DNA of 29,690 bases from JAVBUP01 sp031555175 (GTDB lineage: Bacteria; Bacillota_I; Bacilli_A; Erysipelotrichales; Coprobacillaceae): assembly GCA_031555175.1 (NCBI GenBank), contig JAVBUP010000008.1, positions 1 to 29,690 of the forward strand. Reading direction: 5' to 3'. The notes beneath the pieces were generated by a model. That model was not told where the DNA came from and did not search any database. It worked only from the letters and a program-made list of their open reading frames with translations. Shown here piece by piece: positions 21,815-29,690 of this stretch (positions are counted from its first letter, which is position 1; each line of letters begins with the position of its first letter). A program made the position numbers and the translations under genes.

Positions 21815-23035
21815 ATGAACTTGGATAAGAATAATAAGTATGTTGTTGGTGTATCAGGCGGAGTAGATTCAATGTGCTTATTAGATATGTTAGTTAAAGA
21901 TGGTTATGATATAGTGGTTTGTCATGTAAATTATTTAAAAAGAACGGACACAAAGTTAGATTATGAAATAGTAGCATCATATTGTAAAAGAAATAGTATC
22001 CAATTATTTTATACTGAAATGACAACTCAAAACCATTCTAACTTTCAAAGAGCAGCCCGCGAGTTTAGATACAATTTTTTTATAAATATATGTCAAGAAA
22101 CTAATTGTAATGCTATTATTACTGCCCATCATCAAGATGATGTTCTGGAGACAATAATCATGCAACAAGAAAGAAATGCGAAATCGGATTATATTGGGAT
22201 TCAAGCAGAGTCTAGTTATAGAGGATACCCTATCTATCGTCCCTTATTAGGAATGACAAAGGAAGAGATATATCGATACGCCAGTAATAATGATATTTCA
22301 TTTAATGAAGATAGTAGTAACAAGCAAAGTTACTATACACGAAATATTATTAGAAACATAAAACTAGCATCTATGTCAAAGGAAGAAAAAGAAAGCATTT
22401 TAAAGCATTCAGTATTTCTTAATAATAGATTACTAGAAAAAAAGGCTGAGTTATTAGCTGTTTATGATGAAGTGGTGAAGGATAATAAAATTAATTTAGC
22501 AAAGCTTATTAATATTGAGTCAAACGAATTAATTTATTATTATTTATCATTGCAAGATATCAAAATAGATAAAATTAGTGCCTCATTACTGGAAGAAATA
22601 AAGCGTTTTGTTACTAATAGTAAAGATAACTCAAAACTTAACATACAAAAAGACATATGGTTAGTTAAGGAATATGGTTATATGTTTTTAGTTAATAATA
22701 TAGATGAGAGTTATGAATATATATTTGATTCTCTGGAGTATTTGGAAACTCCATATTTTAAACTAAGTGAAGAAGGGCATATTAATTATGGAGTAAAACT
22801 AGATAAAGAAGATTTTCCAATCACAATAAGGAGCTATAAGCCTGGAGATATTATTGACTTATCAATTGGGCATAAGAAGGTTAATAGGTTGTTTATTGAT
22901 CAGAAAATTTCAAAAGTTGATAGGTGCAAATGGCCAATTTTATTAAATAACAAAAGTGAAATAGTTTTGATACCAGGAATTGCTAAAAATAAAGGTTATT
23001 TGGTGGAAATACCTAATCTATTTGTGTTAAAATAG
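21815..23035 (+). CDS. tilS: tRNA(Ile)-lysidine synthetase
   Basis: Attaches lysine to cytidine 34 of tRNA-Ile(CAU), converting its codon specificity from AUG to AUA; essential. The 406-residue protein has the N-type ATP pyrophosphatase loop SGGVDS (residues 14-19), CHVNYLKR, the AAREFRYNFF helix and the conserved TAHHQDDVLET segment near residue 105, plus a C-terminal tRNA-binding domain ending FRSYKPGD-like (here IRSYKPGDII). GGGGTGA precedes ATG 21815. hpt begins 32 bases later, the usual tilS-hpt-ftsH arrangement of Bacillota. Confidence 0.95.
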   Translation: MNLDKNNKYVVGVSGGVDSMCLLDMLVKDGYDIVVCHVNYLKRTDTKLDYEIVASYCKRNSIQLFYTEMTTQNHSNFQRAAREFRYNFFINICQETNCNAIITAHHQDDVLETIIMQQERNAKSDYIGIQAESSYRGYPIYRPLLGMTKEEIYRYASNNDISFNEDSSNKQSYYTRNIIRNIKLASMSKEEKESILKHSVFLNNRLLEKKAELLAVYDEVVKDNKINLAKLINIESNELIYYYLSLQDIKIDKISASLLEEIKRFVTNSKDNSKLNIQKDIWLVKEYGYMFLVNNIDESYEYIFDSLEYLETPYFKLSEEGHINYGVKLDKEDFPITIRSYKPGDIIDLSIGHKKVNRLFIDQKISKVDRCKWPILLNNKSEIVLIPGIAKNKGYLVEIPNLFVLK

Positions 23036-23067
23036 GTTTATGCTTATTTTTATAGGGGGACTCGAAT

Positions 23068-23595
23068 ATGCATAAAGATGTTGAAAGAATATTAGTCAGT
23101 GAAGAAGAAATTCAAAAAAGATCAAAAGAATTAGGAGAAGAAATAACTAGAGACTATGCAGGTAAAACGCCTATCGTTGTTGGACTTTTAAAAGGTAGTA
23201 TACCGTTCATGGCGGAGTTATTAAAGAATATCGATTTAGACTGTACGATAGATTTTATTCGTGTGAGTAGTTATGAAGGAACACAATCATCTACATTATT
23301 AATTAAAACAGATTTAGATGGAGATGTTACTGGTAAGGACATTATTATTGTAGAAGATATCCTAGATACTGGTAAAACATTAGATGTAATAACTAAACAT
23401 TTATTGGATAAAGGAGCTAATAGCGTTGAAATTTGTACGTTATTAGATAAAAAAGAAGGAAGAAAAGTGGAAATCGAAGCAAAGTATGTTGGATACACTA
23501 TTCCTTTAGAATTTGTTATTGGATTTGGCTTAGATTACAACGAAAAGTACCGCAATTTACCATATGTTGGAGTATTAAAGAAAAGTTGTTGGTAG
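23068..23595 (+). CDS. hpt: Hypoxanthine-guanine phosphoribosyltransferase
   Basis: Salvages hypoxanthine and guanine with PRPP to IMP and GMP. The 175-residue product has IVVGLLKGSIPFMAEL (about residues 35-50), the PPi-binding and flexible-loop region around SYEGTQSS and the PRPP motif IIIVEDILDTGKTL (about residues 91-104), then VIGFGLDYNEKYRNLPYVGVL at the C-terminus. AGGGGGA (23054-23060) precedes ATG 23068. In Bacillus, HprT and TilS act together on ftsH transcription; the same linkage is present here. Confidence 0.96.
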   Translation: MHKDVERILVSEEEIQKRSKELGEEITRDYAGKTPIVVGLLKGSIPFMAELLKNIDLDCTIDFIRVSSYEGTQSSTLLIKTDLDGDVTGKDIIIVEDILDTGKTLDVITKHLLDKGANSVEICTLLDKKEGRKVEIEAKYVGYTIPLEFVIGFGLDYNEKYRNLPYVGVLKKSCW

Positions 23596-23607
23596 GAAGG
23601 GGTTTAA

Positions 23608-25497
23608 ATGAAAAATAAAAAAAGTGGATTACTTCAGATATTATTACCATGGATTGTAGTAGCAGTAATAGTGTCAGCAGCTGCTTACACATTAACTGGC
23701 GATATACCTGTTACTCAAGAAAAATTAACTTACTCAGAATTAATTAATAAAGTTAATGAAGAAAAAATTGAAGAGGTAGAAATTGAATCAGATGGGATCG
23801 TCACATATATTTCTGGTGAATATACAAAGGATTCAAAAAAAGTAGAATTTGAAGCAATCGTTCCATGTACTTCTATGGAACTAGAAAAAATGATTGAAAT
23901 GTTTACAATTGAAGGTGCAAACATTAAGTTTGTAGCTGCTGAAGAAACGGGAATATTTACTACATTGTTAGTAACAATTCTTCCACAGTTAGCGATGATT
24001 GGGGTATTATTATATTTCATGAGTAAAGCAACTGGTGGAGGAAATGCTAAAGCAATGGACTTTGGTAACTCCCGAGCAAAAGAAGAAAAGAATAGTACAG
24101 TACGTTTCTCAGATGTCGCTGGAGCTGATGAAGAAAAACAAGAGCTTCAAGAAATTGTTGATTTCTTAAAAGCACCTAAGAAATTCGTTGAAATGGGTGC
24201 TAGAATTCCTAAAGGGGTATTACTGGTAGGTAGCCCTGGTACAGGTAAAACATTATTAGCTAGAGCGGTATCTGGAGAAGCAGGTGTACCTTATTATTCA
24301 ATCTCAGGGTCTGAGTTTGTAGAAATGTTTGTTGGTGTTGGTGCTAGCAGAGTTCGTGATATGTTTAAGAAGGCTAAACAAACAGCGCCTTGTATCATTT
24401 TCATTGATGAAATTGATGCAGTTGGTAGGCAACGTGGAGCTGGTTTAGGTGGCGGACATGATGAAAGAGAACAAACTCTTAACCAGTTGCTTGTTGAAAT
24501 GGATGGGTTTAGTGCTAACCAAGGAATTATTATTTTGGCAGCTACAAACAGAGCTGACGTATTAGATCCAGCTTTATTAAGACCAGGGCGTTTCGATAGA
24601 CAAATTCAAGTCGCAAGACCAGATAAAAAGGCAAGAGAAGAAATTCTTCAGGTCCATGCTCGTAACAAGCGATTTGGAACAGATGTAAATTTTGGAAACA
24701 TTGCAAGACGTACTCCTGGATTTAGTGGAGCTGAGTTAGAAAATGTGCTAAATGAAGCGGCATTATTAGCGGTTCGTATGGGGCGTAATGAAATTATTAT
24801 GGATGATATTGATGAAGCTATAGACCGTGTAATGGGTGGCCCAGCTAAGAAGTCAAGAAAATATACTGATCGTGAAAGAAACCTTGTAGCATATCATGAA
24901 GCTGGGCATGCAGTAATTGGTATTAAATTGGAAGATGCTCATGTAGTTCAAAAAATTACTATTATTCCACGTGGAGAAGCAGGCGGATATAACTTAATGA
25001 CTCCTAAGGAGGAAACATATTTCCAAACTAAGTCAGAGTTACTAGCTACTATTGCTGGATTTATGGGCGGACGTGTTACGGAAGAAATTTTCTTTGGTGA
25101 TGTTTCAACTGGGGCTCATAACGATATTGAAAGAGCAACTAGAATTGCTCGTATGATGGTCACTCAATTGGGTATGTCGGAGTTAGGACCAATTCAATAT
25201 GAATCAAATGATAATCAAGTATTCTTAGGTAGAGACTATGCTAATAATAATAAACATTCTGGTGAAATTGCATATCAAATTGATATTCAAGTTAGAAAGA
25301 TTGTTGAAGAGGCATATGAGCAAGCAAGAACAATTATTAATGATAATAAAGATCTTCTTCAAAATATCGCTAATGCGTTATTAGATAATGAAACATTGGC
25401 TGCTGAACAAATCGAAAACATTGTAAAGTATGGAACGATTAATGAACCAGTTGTACAAGAAGAAACTAGAGACGTAATTGAAAATATTGAGGAGTAG
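23608..25497 (+). CDS. ftsH: ATP-dependent zinc metalloprotease FtsH
   Basis: Membrane-anchored AAA+ protease that degrades misassembled membrane proteins and regulators (in Bacillus including SpoVM and Spo0E). The 629-residue product has two transmembrane segments (about residues 9-28 and 113-133) around a small extracellular domain, Walker A GSPGTGKT (about 208-215), Walker B IIFIDEIDAVG, the second region of homology ATNRADVLDPALLRPGRFD, a conserved pore FVEMFVGVG and the zinc site HEAGH (about 430-434), with the third ligand in the NDIERAT region. The AGGAAGGGG before ATG 23608 is strong. It closes the tilS-hpt-ftsH operon. Confidence 0.97.
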   Translation: MKNKKSGLLQILLPWIVVAVIVSAAAYTLTGDIPVTQEKLTYSELINKVNEEKIEEVEIESDGIVTYISGEYTKDSKKVEFEAIVPCTSMELEKMIEMFTIEGANIKFVAAEETGIFTTLLVTILPQLAMIGVLLYFMSKATGGGNAKAMDFGNSRAKEEKNSTVRFSDVAGADEEKQELQEIVDFLKAPKKFVEMGARIPKGVLLVGSPGTGKTLLARAVSGEAGVPYYSISGSEFVEMFVGVGASRVRDMFKKAKQTAPCIIFIDEIDAVGRQRGAGLGGGHDEREQTLNQLLVEMDGFSANQGIIILAATNRADVLDPALLRPGRFDRQIQVARPDKKAREEILQVHARNKRFGTDVNFGNIARRTPGFSGAELENVLNEAALLAVRMGRNEIIMDDIDEAIDRVMGGPAKKSRKYTDRERNLVAYHEAGHAVIGIKLEDAHVVQKITIIPRGEAGGYNLMTPKEETYFQTKSELLATIAGFMGGRVTEEIFFGDVSTGAHNDIERATRIARMMVTQLGMSELGPIQYESNDNQVFLGRDYANNNKHSGEIAYQIDIQVRKIVEEAYEQARTIINDNKDLLQNIANALLDNETLAAEQIENIVKYGTINEPVVQEETRDVIENIEE

Positions 25498-25501
25498 TTA
25501 T

Positions 25502-25533
25502 AGATAGTCAAAATAATTTGACTATCTTTTTTT
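25502..25533 (+). terminator. Intrinsic terminator of tilS-hpt-ftsH
   Basis: A perfect 11-bp stem pairs 25502-25512 with 25517-25527 around the loop ATAA, with T residues to 25533. Confidence 0.9.
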
Positions 25534-25587
25534 CTTTTTTATAGGGAGTATTTTAGAAAATAAGACTATAAGATATTAGGTGATGAT

Positions 25588-26727
25588 GTGAGATGCAATC
25601 GATGTGGAAATGAAAATGATTTTTTTACGATAAATAATCGCAGTTATTGTCGTAAGTGTATCGAATTTGGCCGAGTGTTTGTTGACGACTCAATAAAAGA
25701 TGAGTATATCTCCTTTACAAAAGTGTGTGATAACTATGATCTTCCATATAAGTTAACAAGTCAACAAAATGATATCTCTGATAAACTATGTGATAGCTTT
25801 TTGAATCATAAAAACAGCTTAGTATATGCTGTGTGTGGAGCGGGAAAAACTGAAATAGTTTTTAAGGTAATTGAGTGTGCTTTATCCCAAGGAAAAAGGA
25901 TAGCATTTTGTTTGCCTCGACGAGACTTGGCGATAGAAATTTATGATAGAATTCTAAGTCATTTTCACAATGTAGATATTAGTCTGCTATATGGCGGACA
26001 TACCATGGACCAATATGGCCAAATAATAGTTTGTACAACTCATCAAATGTATCGTTTTCCAAAAGCGTTTGACTTATTAATATTAGATGAGATTGATGCC
26101 TTCCCCTATGCAAACAATCAAGTTTTAAAAAACATTGTAACTCAAGCATGTATTGGAAATTACATATATTTAAGTGCCACTCCCTCACGTGAACAACTTG
26201 AAACATCAAATCATGATGTTTATATCTTAAATAAGAGATTTCATCAAGCACCATTGCCTATCCCAAGATTAGTAAAACTACCGGAGTATACATTCAAATT
26301 ATACTTAATCATAAAACTAAGAGAATATCAGAAAAAGAACTTGCCTTGCATTATTTATCTTAATAGTATTAGTGAAGTTAAAAAATATACAAAATTTTTA
26401 CAAAAAATTGGTTTTAAAATTGAAGAAATACACTCTAAAAAAACCAACCGACAACAACTAATAAAAAAAGTGCGAGATCGAGAGTTGCTGTTTATAGTGA
26501 GCACAACAATCTTAGAACGAGGAGTAACATTTGAAAATGTGCAAGTAATTGTAGTTAATGCAAATCGTAATGTATTCTCTAAAAGTACACTAGTACAAAT
26601 AGCAGGGAGGGTAGGAAGAAAAACTAACTATCCTGATGGAGAGGTGATTTTTTTATCAAGTACAATCTCTTTAGCAATGAAAGAATGCGTAGATTCTTTA
26701 CAGGAGCTGAATACTATAAATGTTTAA
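25588..26727 (+). CDS. comFA: Competence helicase ComFA
   Basis: DEAD-box-like, single-strand DNA-dependent ATPase proposed to drive transforming DNA through the membrane channel ComEC. The 379-residue protein is shorter than the 463-residue Bacillus ComFA but complete: a C4 zinc finger (Cys3, Cys6, Cys21, Cys24), Walker A CGAGKTEI, Walker B LLILDEIDAFPY, LSATPSREQ, TTILERGVTFENVQVIVVNA and the C-terminal QIAGRVGRK. No ATG is in frame upstream of the zinc finger, so the start is GTG 25588, behind TTAGGTGAT. comFC overlaps its 3' end by 43 bases. No clear ComK box is seen. Confidence 0.93.
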   Translation: MRCNRCGNENDFFTINNRSYCRKCIEFGRVFVDDSIKDEYISFTKVCDNYDLPYKLTSQQNDISDKLCDSFLNHKNSLVYAVCGAGKTEIVFKVIECALSQGKRIAFCLPRRDLAIEIYDRILSHFHNVDISLLYGGHTMDQYGQIIVCTTHQMYRFPKAFDLLILDEIDAFPYANNQVLKNIVTQACIGNYIYLSATPSREQLETSNHDVYILNKRFHQAPLPIPRLVKLPEYTFKLYLIIKLREYQKKNLPCIIYLNSISEVKKYTKFLQKIGFKIEEIHSKKTNRQQLIKKVRDRELLFIVSTTILERGVTFENVQVIVVNANRNVFSKSTLVQIAGRVGRKTNYPDGEVIFLSSTISLAMKECVDSLQELNTINV

Positions 26728-27311
26728 TATGTGAGAAAGAAATAGAATCAGAAATTGCAATAAGTAATCTTCTATGCACTTATAAGCATTTATGTTTGGA
26801 ATGCTATCATAAACTTGGTCCAATAAATAGATATGAAGTATTCGAAGGATATAATATTCTATATTTGTATACTTATACTGATTTTACTAGAAATATTATA
26901 TATCGATATAAGGGACAATATGATTATGCACTCAAGGATATTTTTTTCTCGAAACATAACCACTTATTAAAAAAATATCGGGGATACAAAATAGTATGTG
27001 CCCCATCAAATGAAGCCGAAGATAATCTGCGTGGATTTAATCACATTGTAGAAATAGCACGCACTATAGATTTAGAAATACTTGATATTTTATATAAGAC
27101 TAAGGAATATAAGCAAAGCAATATGAAAGGTAATCAACGACTGGGTATTAAAAAAGTAATAGCGTCACGCAATCTAGAGTTAGTAGAGGGCAAGAAAATT
27201 TTACTTATTGATGATGTAGTAACAAGTGGAAATACTTTGCGAGCATGCATCGATTGCTTAAAAGAGGGAAACCCACAATGTATTGATATTATAGTCGCCG
27301 CAAAGCGATAA
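26685..27311 (+). CDS. comFC: Competence protein ComFC, phosphoribosyltransferase-like
   Basis: Cytoplasmic partner of ComFA in DNA uptake. The 208-residue product has a zinc-finger-like cluster (CLICEKE at 13-19, then CTYKHLCLECYHKL) and a C-terminal phosphoribosyltransferase fold with NLRGFNH and the PRPP-loop motif ILLIDDVVTSGNTL (about residues 173-186). It starts at ATG 26685 inside the comFA coding sequence, with only a weak GAAAG upstream, so translational coupling is likely. It ends close to an A/T-run (27310-27328) that could act as a poor terminator. Together with comFA it shows natural competence machinery for DNA uptake, though other com genes lie outside the window. Confidence 0.92.
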   Translation: MRRFFTGAEYYKCLICEKEIESEIAISNLLCTYKHLCLECYHKLGPINRYEVFEGYNILYLYTYTDFTRNIIYRYKGQYDYALKDIFFSKHNHLLKKYRGYKIVCAPSNEAEDNLRGFNHIVEIARTIDLEILDILYKTKEYKQSNMKGNQRLGIKKVIASRNLELVEGKKILLIDDVVTSGNTLRACIDCLKEGNPQCIDIIVAAKR

Positions 27312-27343
27312 AAAAAATTATTTTTTTACAATATTTAGCAGTA

Positions 27344-27350
27344 TTCGACA
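27344..27350 (-). promoter_or_regulatory. Possible Spo0A box upstream of the cold-shock gene
   Basis: TTCGACA on the plus strand is the exact complement of TGTCGAA, the Spo0A-box core, 100 bases before the cold-shock gene. TATAAT at 27355-27360 lies just after it. A single 7-base match is expected by chance in a window of this size, so this is weak. Confidence 0.2.
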
Positions 27351-27450
27351 TTTCTATAATGAGATTATTGTAATATTATAGTAGTTATAAGGATAAATCA
27401 GGCATTTATTAAAATAGGCATAGTATAATTTAATAGAAAGGAAAGGTATT

Positions 27451-27648
27451 ATGGAAGGTAAAGTAAAATGGTTTAATGCTGAAAAAGGATTTGGATTCAT
27501 TTCCCAACCAGAAGGCAAAGATGTATTTGTACACTACAGTCAAATTGTTCAAGATGGCTATAAAACATTAAATGAAAATGACCTTGTCGAATTTGATGTT
27601 GTGAATTCAGATAGTGGGTTACAAGCAAGAAATGTTAGAAGAAAATAA
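27451..27648 (+). CDS. cspA: Cold-shock protein, CspA/CspB family
   Basis: Small single-stranded nucleic acid-binding beta-barrel that acts as RNA chaperone. The 65-residue length is typical. RNP1 (KGFGFI, about residues 13-18) and RNP2 (VFVHYS, about 27-32) supply the aromatic binding face. AAAGGAAAGG precedes ATG 27451. A TATAAT at 27424-27429 would give a very short leader, whereas a start from the earlier TATAAT at 27355 would give a leader of about 90 bases, more like cold-regulated csp mRNAs; which is used cannot be decided here. Followed by its own terminator. Confidence 0.95.
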   Translation: MEGKVKWFNAEKGFGFISQPEGKDVFVHYSQIVQDGYKTLNENDLVEFDVVNSDSGLQARNVRRK

Positions 27649-27657
27649 TAATTTCTA

Positions 27658-27681
27658 AATGAACTGGAAAGTTCATTTTTC
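27658..27681 (+). terminator. Intrinsic terminator of the cold-shock gene
   Basis: AATGAACT (27658-27665) pairs with AGTTCATT (27670-27677) around a 4-base loop, followed by T residues. Confidence 0.85.
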
Positions 27682-27748
27682 TTTATAAAGTATTTCAAAT
27701 ATAATAAAATAATGGTACAATTAATGGTATTGGAAGGAGGTTTTTTAC

Positions 27749-29690
27749 ATGCCAGAAAACAGAGTAAAAGATCCAAAAGATAATGATATTGAGAAGAAAG
27801 TTTTGATGGATGAAGATTATCCGGAAATTGAGACTTTTGAAAACATAGATTCTTCATCGTTCAAGAAAAGTGAAGAAGATGAAGGACAAAGAGTAGTTGA
27901 AAAGAAAAAAGGATTATTCACTAGAATTAAAGATGCATTAAACGGTGATGTTAAAAATATTACGAGACTTGAGAAAAAAGCAGAAGAAGTTATGGCTTTA
28001 CAAGGCGCTATTGAAAAATTATCTGAAGCAGAAATAAAGGGTAAAACTGAGCAATTTAAACAAAGGGTTGCAAACGGAGAGGCATTGGATGATATTTTAG
28101 TTGAAGCTTATGCAGTGGCTAGAGAAGCTGCTAGAAGAGTTCTTGGAGAACATGCTTTTAAAGTGCAAATTATGGGAGCTATTGCCTTACATGAAGGCGA
28201 TATTGCTGAAATGAAAACTGGTGAGGGGAAAACATTAACATCTATTTTGCCTGCCTATCTTAATGGGTTAAGTGGTAAAGGGGTTCATATTGTAACTGTT
28301 AATGACTATTTAGCTGGTGTCGGAAGAGACAATAATGGAAGAGTGTTTAATTATCTTGGGTTGACAGTTGGGTTAAATAAGAGAGAATTGAATCATCAAC
28401 AAAAGAGAGAACAATATTTAGCAGATATTACATATACGACTAACTCAGAGTTAGGGTTTGATTATCTTCGTGATAATATGGTTAAATCAATGGATCAAAA
28501 AGTATTGAGACCACTAAATTATGCAATTGTCGATGAAGTTGACTCAATCTTAGTGGATGAAGCAAGGACACCGTTGATTATTTCTGGTGGAGAAAAGGAT
28601 AATGCTAAACTATATTTGCAAGCTGATTCTTTTGTGAAGTCATTAGCTGATGATTGCTACGATGTAGATGTTGAGACTAAGAGTGTAACTTTGAATGAGC
28701 ATGGAGTTAATCGTGCAGAAAAGCATTTTAAAGTAAGTAATTTATTTGATATTCAGCACACTGCTTTAGTACATCATATCAATCAAGCATTGAAAGCAAA
28801 CTTCATAATGAAAAGGGATATTGAGTATGTAGTATCTTATGCTGGCGATGTTGTTAAGCCTGAAAATGGTGAAATCGTAATTGTTGACCAATTTACTGGG
28901 CGTTTAATGCCTGGACGTGCGTATTCAGATGGCTTACATCAAGCGATTGAAGCAAAAGAAAATGTTAGAATTAAACAGGAGACTGTTACTCTTGCCACAA
29001 TCACTTACCAAAATTTCTTTAGACTTTATAATAAATTATCAGGGATGACTGGTACTGCTAAAACTGAAGAAGAAGAATTTAGATTAATCTATAACATGCG
29101 AGTTATTGAAATTCCAACGAATAAATCAATCATTCGTGATGATCGTAATGATAAAATCTATTCAACTGCAGTTAATAAATTTAAAGCATTATGTCATGAA
29201 GTTGAAACTAGAAATAAATATGGACAGCCAATTCTAATTGGGACAGTTTCAGTTGAAACATCAGAACTTTTATCAAGAATGTTAACAAAACGTAAAATTC
29301 GTCATAATGTCTTGAATGCAAAAAACCATTCAAAAGAAGCTGAAATTATTATGAACGCTGGTCAACTAGGAGCGGTTACGATTGCCACTAATATGGCTGG
29401 TCGTGGGACTGATATTAAGTTAGGTGAAGGTGTTGCGGCTGTTGGTGGTTTAGCGGTAATTGGTTCAGAAAGACATGAATCTAGACGTATTGATAATCAG
29501 TTAAGAGGACGTTCTGGTCGTCAAGGAGACCCAGGATATTCAGTATTCTATGTATCTTTTGAAGATGAATTAATGCAACGTTTTGCGGGTGAAAGATTAC
29601 AATCATTTGCAAATCGTTTAGATGAGGATACTGAAATAGAAAATAAAGTAGTTACTAAAGCAATTGAAGGAGCCCAAAAGCGTGTCGAAG
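27749..29690 (+). CDS. secA: Preprotein translocase ATPase SecA, 3' end missing, with N-terminal extension
   Basis: Motor ATPase that pushes secretory proteins through SecYEG. 647 codons are visible before the window ends. Walker A is MKTGEGKT (residues 155-162), followed by YTTNSELGFDYLRDNM, Walker B region IVDEVDSILVDEARTPLI, the preprotein cross-linking domain, SGMTGTA, and ATNMAGRGTDIKLG and QLRGRSGRQGDPG in motor domain 2. The equivalent Walker A Met in E. coli SecA is near residue 102, so this protein has about 50 extra residues at the start: MPENRVKDPK onwards, strongly acidic, ending in VVEKKKGLFTRI where SecA normally begins. GGAAGGAGG (27732-27740) before ATG 27749 supports this start. 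The segment after NDYLA reads GVGRDNNGRVF, unlike the usual RD(A/S)EWMG. The C-terminal linker is not visible. SecA1 is likely; SecA2 cannot be excluded. Confidence 0.94.
   Translation, partial: MPENRVKDPKDNDIEKKVLMDEDYPEIETFENIDSSSFKKSEEDEGQRVVEKKKGLFTRIKDALNGDVKNITRLEKKAEEVMALQGAIEKLSEAEIKGKTEQFKQRVANGEALDDILVEAYAVAREAARRVLGEHAFKVQIMGAIALHEGDIAEMKTGEGKTLTSILPAYLNGLSGKGVHIVTVNDYLAGVGRDNNGRVFNYLGLTVGLNKRELNHQQKREQYLADITYTTNSELGFDYLRDNMVKSMDQKVLRPLNYAIVDEVDSILVDEARTPLIISGGEKDNAKLYLQADSFVKSLADDCYDVDVETKSVTLNEHGVNRAEKHFKVSNLFDIQHTALVHHINQALKANFIMKRDIEYVVSYAGDVVKPENGEIVIVDQFTGRLMPGRAYSDGLHQAIEAKENVRIKQETVTLATITYQNFFRLYNKLSGMTGTAKTEEEEFRLIYNMRVIEIPTNKSIIRDDRNDKIYSTAVNKFKALCHEVETRNKYGQPILIGTVSVETSELLSRMLTKRKIRHNVLNAKNHSKEAEIIMNAGQLGAVTIATNMAGRGTDIKLGEGVAAVGGLAVIGSERHESRRIDNQLRGRSGRQGDPGYSVFYVSFEDELMQRFAGERLQSFANRLDEDTEIENKVVTKAIEGAQKRVE

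Noticed and set aside
27558..27857. 99-codon minus-strand ORF over the cold-shock gene and secA start
   Set aside because: It lies opposite the end of the cold-shock gene, its terminator and the secA start; no ribosome binding site or family signal.
1..29690. CRISPR array, tRNA, rRNA, prophage or intact IS
   Set aside because: No regularly spaced direct repeats, no cloverleaf-like segments, no rRNA core sequences and no transposase or integrase domain were seen by eye. A tRNAscan/Infernal run would settle small RNAs.

Overview
The window is chromosomal DNA from a low-GC, AT-rich Gram-positive bacterium that very probably forms endospores. It carries spoIIE, a bofA-like gene and ricT, has Bacillus-like origin-proximal gene order (serS, tadA, dnaX, recR, bofA, tmk, holB, ricT, yabB, rsmI; then spoIIE, tilS, hpt, ftsH), and has purine-rich Shine-Dalgarno sites and intrinsic terminators. 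TGA acts as a stop codon, so it is not a Mollicute using the alternative code. A deep-branching Bacillota lineage such as Turicibacter, Haloplasma or Erysipelotrichales relatives would fit, but that placement is inference.

Layout. 1-2010: serS (a divergent SerRS type) behind a 14-codon leader ORF, then a short SRP RNA gene with a strong promoter, then tadA. 2024-3317: a monocistronic lipoprotein of unknown role. 3372-6336: dnaX-recR (overlapping, no ebfC between them), then a bofA-like gene whose Shine-Dalgarno lies inside a 12-bp hairpin. 6396-7944: an accessory block with its own promoter and terminator, encoding a two-helix membrane protein, a secreted protein broken by a frameshift and a stop codon, and two 33-residue hydrophobic peptides that are diverged copies of one another. 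8158-12119: a tightly overlapping housekeeping operon tmk-holB-ricT-yabB-rsmI. 12133-13966: two minus-strand genes, a GT2 glycosyltransferase and rlmA. 14044-15648: a secreted C39-like peptidase translationally coupled to a lipoprotein. 15724-17866: a structured intergenic RNA candidate, then ispF-gltX. 17930-19270: nagB and a histidine-rich YmaF-family gene, each with a terminator, separated by a 75-bp inverted-repeat element. 19294-21654: spoIIE with a promoter resembling Spo0A-activated promoters. 21691-25533: tilS-hpt-ftsH. 25588-27311: overlapping competence genes comFA-comFC. 27451-end: a cold-shock protein and the 5' part of secA, which has an unusual acidic N-terminal extension of about 50 residues and runs off the window.

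Most of the content is translation (serS, gltX, tadA, tilS, rsmI, rlmA, yabB), replication and repair (dnaX, holB, recR, tmk), membrane proteolysis and secretion (ftsH, secA, SRP RNA), sporulation control (spoIIE, bofA, ricT) and DNA uptake (comFA, comFC). The least explained region is 6396-7944. It looks like a decaying, partly duplicated secreted-protein/small-peptide locus inserted between bofA and tmk. I see no CRISPR array, rRNA, tRNA or intact insertion sequence.
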